Shown here piece by piece: positions 6,568 through 8,862 of a stretch of 8,862 nucleotides of DNA. The first letter of the stretch is position 1, and each line of letters starts with the position of its first letter. This DNA is from Methylomicrobium sp. (GTDB lineage: Bacteria > Pseudomonadota > Gammaproteobacteria > Methylococcales > Methylomonadaceae): positions 1 to 8,862 of the forward strand of contig SLIO01000027.1 in assembly GCA_007135635.1 (NCBI GenBank), read 5' to 3'. Under the pieces are notes generated by a model. It saw only the letters and a program-made list of their open reading frames with translations. It made no database searches and was not told the origin of the DNA. Both the position numbers and the translations under genes were made by a program.

Positions 6568-7763
6568 TGAATCCCAATTTAAACCATCTACAGCCTTACC
6601 CGTTCGAAAAGCTAGCTCGGCTCAAACAGGGTATCGTTCCGTCTAAAAATAAAAATCATATCGCGCTATCGATAGGCGAACCTAAACACACGACGCCGCA
6701 CATCATTCAAGAAGCACTCATCACGCACATGCATGGGCTATCGACTTATCCATCGACTCGCGGACTGCCGGAACTCCGGCAAGCGATGGCCGAATGGATC
6801 GCGATGCGCTTTAAATTACCGGCCGATTTACTCGACCCCGAAACACAAGTGCTGCCGGTCAACGGGACCCGCGAAGCCTTGTTTTCGTTCGCGCAATGCC
6901 TCGTCGAACCGAGCGAAAAGCCCCTGGTCTTGATGCCGAATCCGTTCTACCAAATTTACGAAGGCGCGGCCTTACTGGCTGGGGCACAGCCTTATTTCAT
7001 AAATACGACCGAGGAAAATGCTTACCTACCTGACTTCAACACGGTTCCCGAATCGGTTTGGCGGCGCTGCCAATTGTTGTATATTTGCTCGCCGGGCAAC
7101 CCGACCGGTGCGGTCATCCCCCAGCCCCAACTCGAGCGTTTAATCGAATTGGCCGAGCGCTATGATTTCGTGATTGCGTCGGACGAATGCTACAGCGAAA
7201 TTTATGCCGATGAAAATAACCCGCCAACAGGACTTTTGGAGGCGGCTGTTGCAATCGGCAATACCAAATTCAAACGATGCATAATCTTCCATAGTCTATC
7301 GAAGCGCTCGAACGCACCGGGACTGAGATCGGGCTTTGTCTCCGGAGACGCGGAAATTCTGCAGCGTTATTTTCAATACCGCACCTATCACGGCTGTGCA
7401 ATGCCGGTACCGACGCAACATGCCAGCATAGCAGCCTGGCGCGATGAAGCGCATGTCGTTAACAACCGTCAACTTTACCGAGAAAAGTTTGACGCATTCG
7501 CTGGCATATTATCCGAGGCCAGCGCAATAACCATTCCTCCTGCAAGTTTCTATATCTGGTTAAAAACACCGGTATCCGAAATTCAATTTGCACAACAACT
7601 GTTTGCAACCGAAAATGTAACGGTATTGCCGGGCAGTTATTTATCCAGACCGTTCAACGAATCCGACCCCGGCCGGAATCACGTCAGGATTGCTTTAGTG
7701 GCACCGATCGACGAATGCGTCGATGCCGCAGAGCGCATTAAACATTTCATTCACACGCTATAA
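6567..7763 (+). CDS. dapC: N-succinyldiaminopimelate aminotransferase, PLP-dependent
   Basis: This 398-residue protein is a fold-type I (class I/II) aminotransferase. Visible motifs are G-T-R-E-A-L-F (residues about 100-106, cofactor phosphate region), S-P-G-N-P-T-G (175-181), S-D-E-C-Y with Asp206 and Tyr209 contacting PLP, and S-L-S-K-R-S-N with Lys246 as the Schiff-base lysine. N-x-V-R-I-A-L near the C-terminus carries the arginine that binds the substrate carboxylate. The family also contains other aminotransferases, but the immediate neighbour dapD supports the DapC role: converting N-succinyl-2-amino-6-ketopimelate to N-succinyl-diaminopimelate in the cytoplasm. I chose ATG at 6567 over an in-frame TTG at 6555. 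It overlaps the peptidase stop by one base (TAATG) and lacks a clear binding site, so reinitiation after the upstream gene is likely. Confidence 0.9.
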   Translation: MNPNLNHLQPYPFEKLARLKQGIVPSKNKNHIALSIGEPKHTTPHIIQEALITHMHGLSTYPSTRGLPELRQAMAEWIAMRFKLPADLLDPETQVLPVNGTREALFSFAQCLVEPSEKPLVLMPNPFYQIYEGAALLAGAQPYFINTTEENAYLPDFNTVPESVWRRCQLLYICSPGNPTGAVIPQPQLERLIELAERYDFVIASDECYSEIYADENNPPTGLLEAAVAIGNTKFKRCIIFHSLSKRSNAPGLRSGFVSGDAEILQRYFQYRTYHGCAMPVPTQHASIAAWRDEAHVVNNRQLYREKFDAFAGILSEASAITIPPASFYIWLKTPVSEIQFAQQLFATENVTVLPGSYLSRPFNESDPGRNHVRIALVAPIDECVDAAERIKHFIHTL

Positions 7764-7776
7764 CAAACGGAAAATC

Positions 7777-8595
7777 ATGTCAGAACTAGAAAATATCATT
7801 AACGCCGCCTTTGAAAACCGCGCCGATATCACACCCACCAATGTCTATCCCGAACTGCGCGAAACGATAAAAGAAGCCATCAACCTGCTGGACAGCGGCC
7901 AAGCTCGTGTTGCTGAAAAAATCGACGGCGAATGGGTTGTCAATCAATGGCTCAAAAAAGCGGTCCTGTTATCATTTAGAGTCAATGAAAACCGCGTCAT
8001 GGACGGCGGCGTCAACCGCTATTTCGACAAAGTCGAAACCAAATTCGCGACTTATACACCGGACGACTTCGCTAAAGCCGGCGTGCGTGTCGTGCCTAAT
8101 GCCAATGCGCGCCACGGATCCTATATCGCGCCCGGCGCGGTCCTGATGCCTTCTTACGTGAACATCGGCGCTTATGTCGACAGTGGCACGATGGTCGATA
8201 CCTGGGTAACAGTCGGCTCGTGCGCACAAATCGGTAAAAACGTGCATTTATCGGGCGGCGTTGGTATCGGCGGCGTCCTGGAACCACTTCAAGCCGGCCC
8301 GACCATCATTGAAGACAATTGCTTCATCGGCGCACGCTCGGAAATCGTAGAAGGCGTCGTCGTCGAAGAAGGATCGGTCATATCTATGGGCGTCTACATC
8401 GGCCAAAGTACCAAGATCTACAACCGCATGACCGGCGAAATCACCTATGGCCGCGTTCCGGCCGGATCGGTCGTCGTGCCGGGCAACCTGCCATCGTCAG
8501 ACGGCAAATACAGCCTGTATTGCGCGGTCATTATCAAGCAGGTCGATGAAAAAACCCGTAGCAAAACCGGCATTAACGAGTTACTGCGCGATTGA
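7777..8595 (+). CDS. dapD: 2,3,4,5-tetrahydropyridine-2,6-dicarboxylate N-succinyltransferase
   Basis: This 272-residue protein is close in length to E. coli DapD (274). It transfers succinyl from succinyl-CoA to tetrahydrodipicolinate, the step before the DapC substrate is formed, in diaminopimelate and lysine synthesis. An alpha-helical N-terminal domain (about 1-100) is followed by hexapeptide repeats (about 103-235) forming a left-handed beta-helix, with runs such as N-I-G-A-Y-V and [10 protein letters not shown]. Asp141 and Glu189 fall at the positions reported as catalytic in the E. coli enzyme. The frame is open upstream to 7723 inside dapC. I chose ATG at 7777 because it gives the family-typical N-terminus M-S-E-L-E-N-I-I and lies 13 bases after the dapC stop behind a modest CGGA site. 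The protein is complete and the stop is TGA at 8593-8595. Confidence 0.97.
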   Translation: MSELENIINAAFENRADITPTNVYPELRETIKEAINLLDSGQARVAEKIDGEWVVNQWLKKAVLLSFRVNENRVMDGGVNRYFDKVETKFATYTPDDFAKAGVRVVPNANARHGSYIAPGAVLMPSYVNIGAYVDSGTMVDTWVTVGSCAQIGKNVHLSGGVGIGGVLEPLQAGPTIIEDNCFIGARSEIVEGVVVEEGSVISMGVYIGQSTKIYNRMTGEITYGRVPAGSVVVPGNLPSSDGKYSLYCAVIIKQVDEKTRSKTGINELLRD

Positions 8596-8642
8596 TTCGC
8601 ATTTTGCCTGATACGCATTACCCCGTTCTCACGCCCCAAAGG

Positions 8643-8792
8643 CTGTGAAAGTATTGGCGGATACAAGATAAAAAATTATTCACCATGAAGAACATGAAGG
8701 TAATGAAGAAAAGACTATATGATCAACAGCCTAATTCATCATGTGACTTCATACCCTTCATAATTATTTCGTTATTTTGAATACTTTCACAG
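8643..8792. repeat. Nested inverted-repeat element downstream of dapD
   Basis: The outer arms are ctgtgaaagtatt (8643-8655) and its exact reverse complement (8780-8792), 13 bp each and 124 bases apart. Inside lies a second, imperfect inverted repeat built from a 9-base periodic unit. ATGAAGnnn occurs three times at 8685-8711, and its complement CTTCAT occurs twice at 8747-8761, also nine bases apart. No real gene lies inside. The structure looks like a small non-coding mobile or dispersed element, possibly one inserted in another. It could also form a long hairpin at the end of the dapD message. I see no classical hairpin-plus-T-run terminator. Confidence 0.7.
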
Positions 8793-8862
8793 TCTCAGGA
8801 CCGTGGAAACCAAAAATCCGCACCGAAGAAATACCTGCTTCTTGAACGACTGGCGATTGAAA

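Noticed and set aside
8596..8642. Rho-independent terminator after dapD
   Set aside because: cgcatt occurs twice as a direct repeat, but I found no stable GC-rich hairpin followed by a T run.
8685..8780. Short plus-strand ORF beginning M-K-N-M-K-V-M-K-K
   Set aside because: It is a direct translation of the 9-base ATGAAG repeat array and has no binding site typical of a real gene.

Overview
The window looks like chromosomal DNA from a gammaproteobacterial methylotroph, most likely a methanotroph of the Methylococcales. The main reason is a complete set of the four subunits of the formyltransferase/hydrolase complex (Fhc). This complex belongs to the tetrahydromethanopterin-linked formaldehyde oxidation pathway of aerobic methylotrophs. 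The placement rests on gene content, a moderate GC content and the style of the intergenic repeats. I could not run a similarity search.

Left half, minus strand (about 5300 down to 1): a promoter candidate near 5265-5293 is followed by fhcB (GTG start at 5177), a gap of about 400 bp, then fhcA, fhcD and fhcC. The last three are tightly packed, with 4-base ATGA overlaps at fhcA/fhcD and fhcD/fhcC. A gene cut by the window edge follows 23 bases after fhcC; its N-terminus resembles a PIN/NYN-type nuclease fold. The gap between fhcB and fhcA is unusual: it consists almost entirely of two tandem copies of a roughly 175-bp repeat with a palindromic core. The outer end of one copy appears to supply the last codons and the stop of fhcB.

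Middle (5178-5781): a divergent, gene-free region of about 600 bp. It holds the fhcB leader and promoter candidate, a 9-bp inverted repeat whose arms each carry an outward-facing TTGACT, and a very short possible leader ORF.

Right half, plus strand (5782-8595): a lipoprotein M48 metallopeptidase, then dapC and dapD. The protease stop and the dapC start share one base, and dapC and dapD are 13 bases apart, so the three probably form one transcription unit. dapC and dapD encode consecutive steps of the succinylase branch of diaminopimelate/lysine synthesis; DapD (succinyl-CoA:tetrahydrodipicolinate succinyltransferase) acts first, DapC second. The tail (8596-8862) has no gene and carries a nested inverted repeat.

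The proteins themselves are all of recognisable families. The less ordinary content is the repeat block inside the fhc operon, the nested repeat after dapD, the partial PIN-like gene behind fhcC and the coupling of a periplasmic protease gene to dapC. I did not find evidence for a wholly new system.
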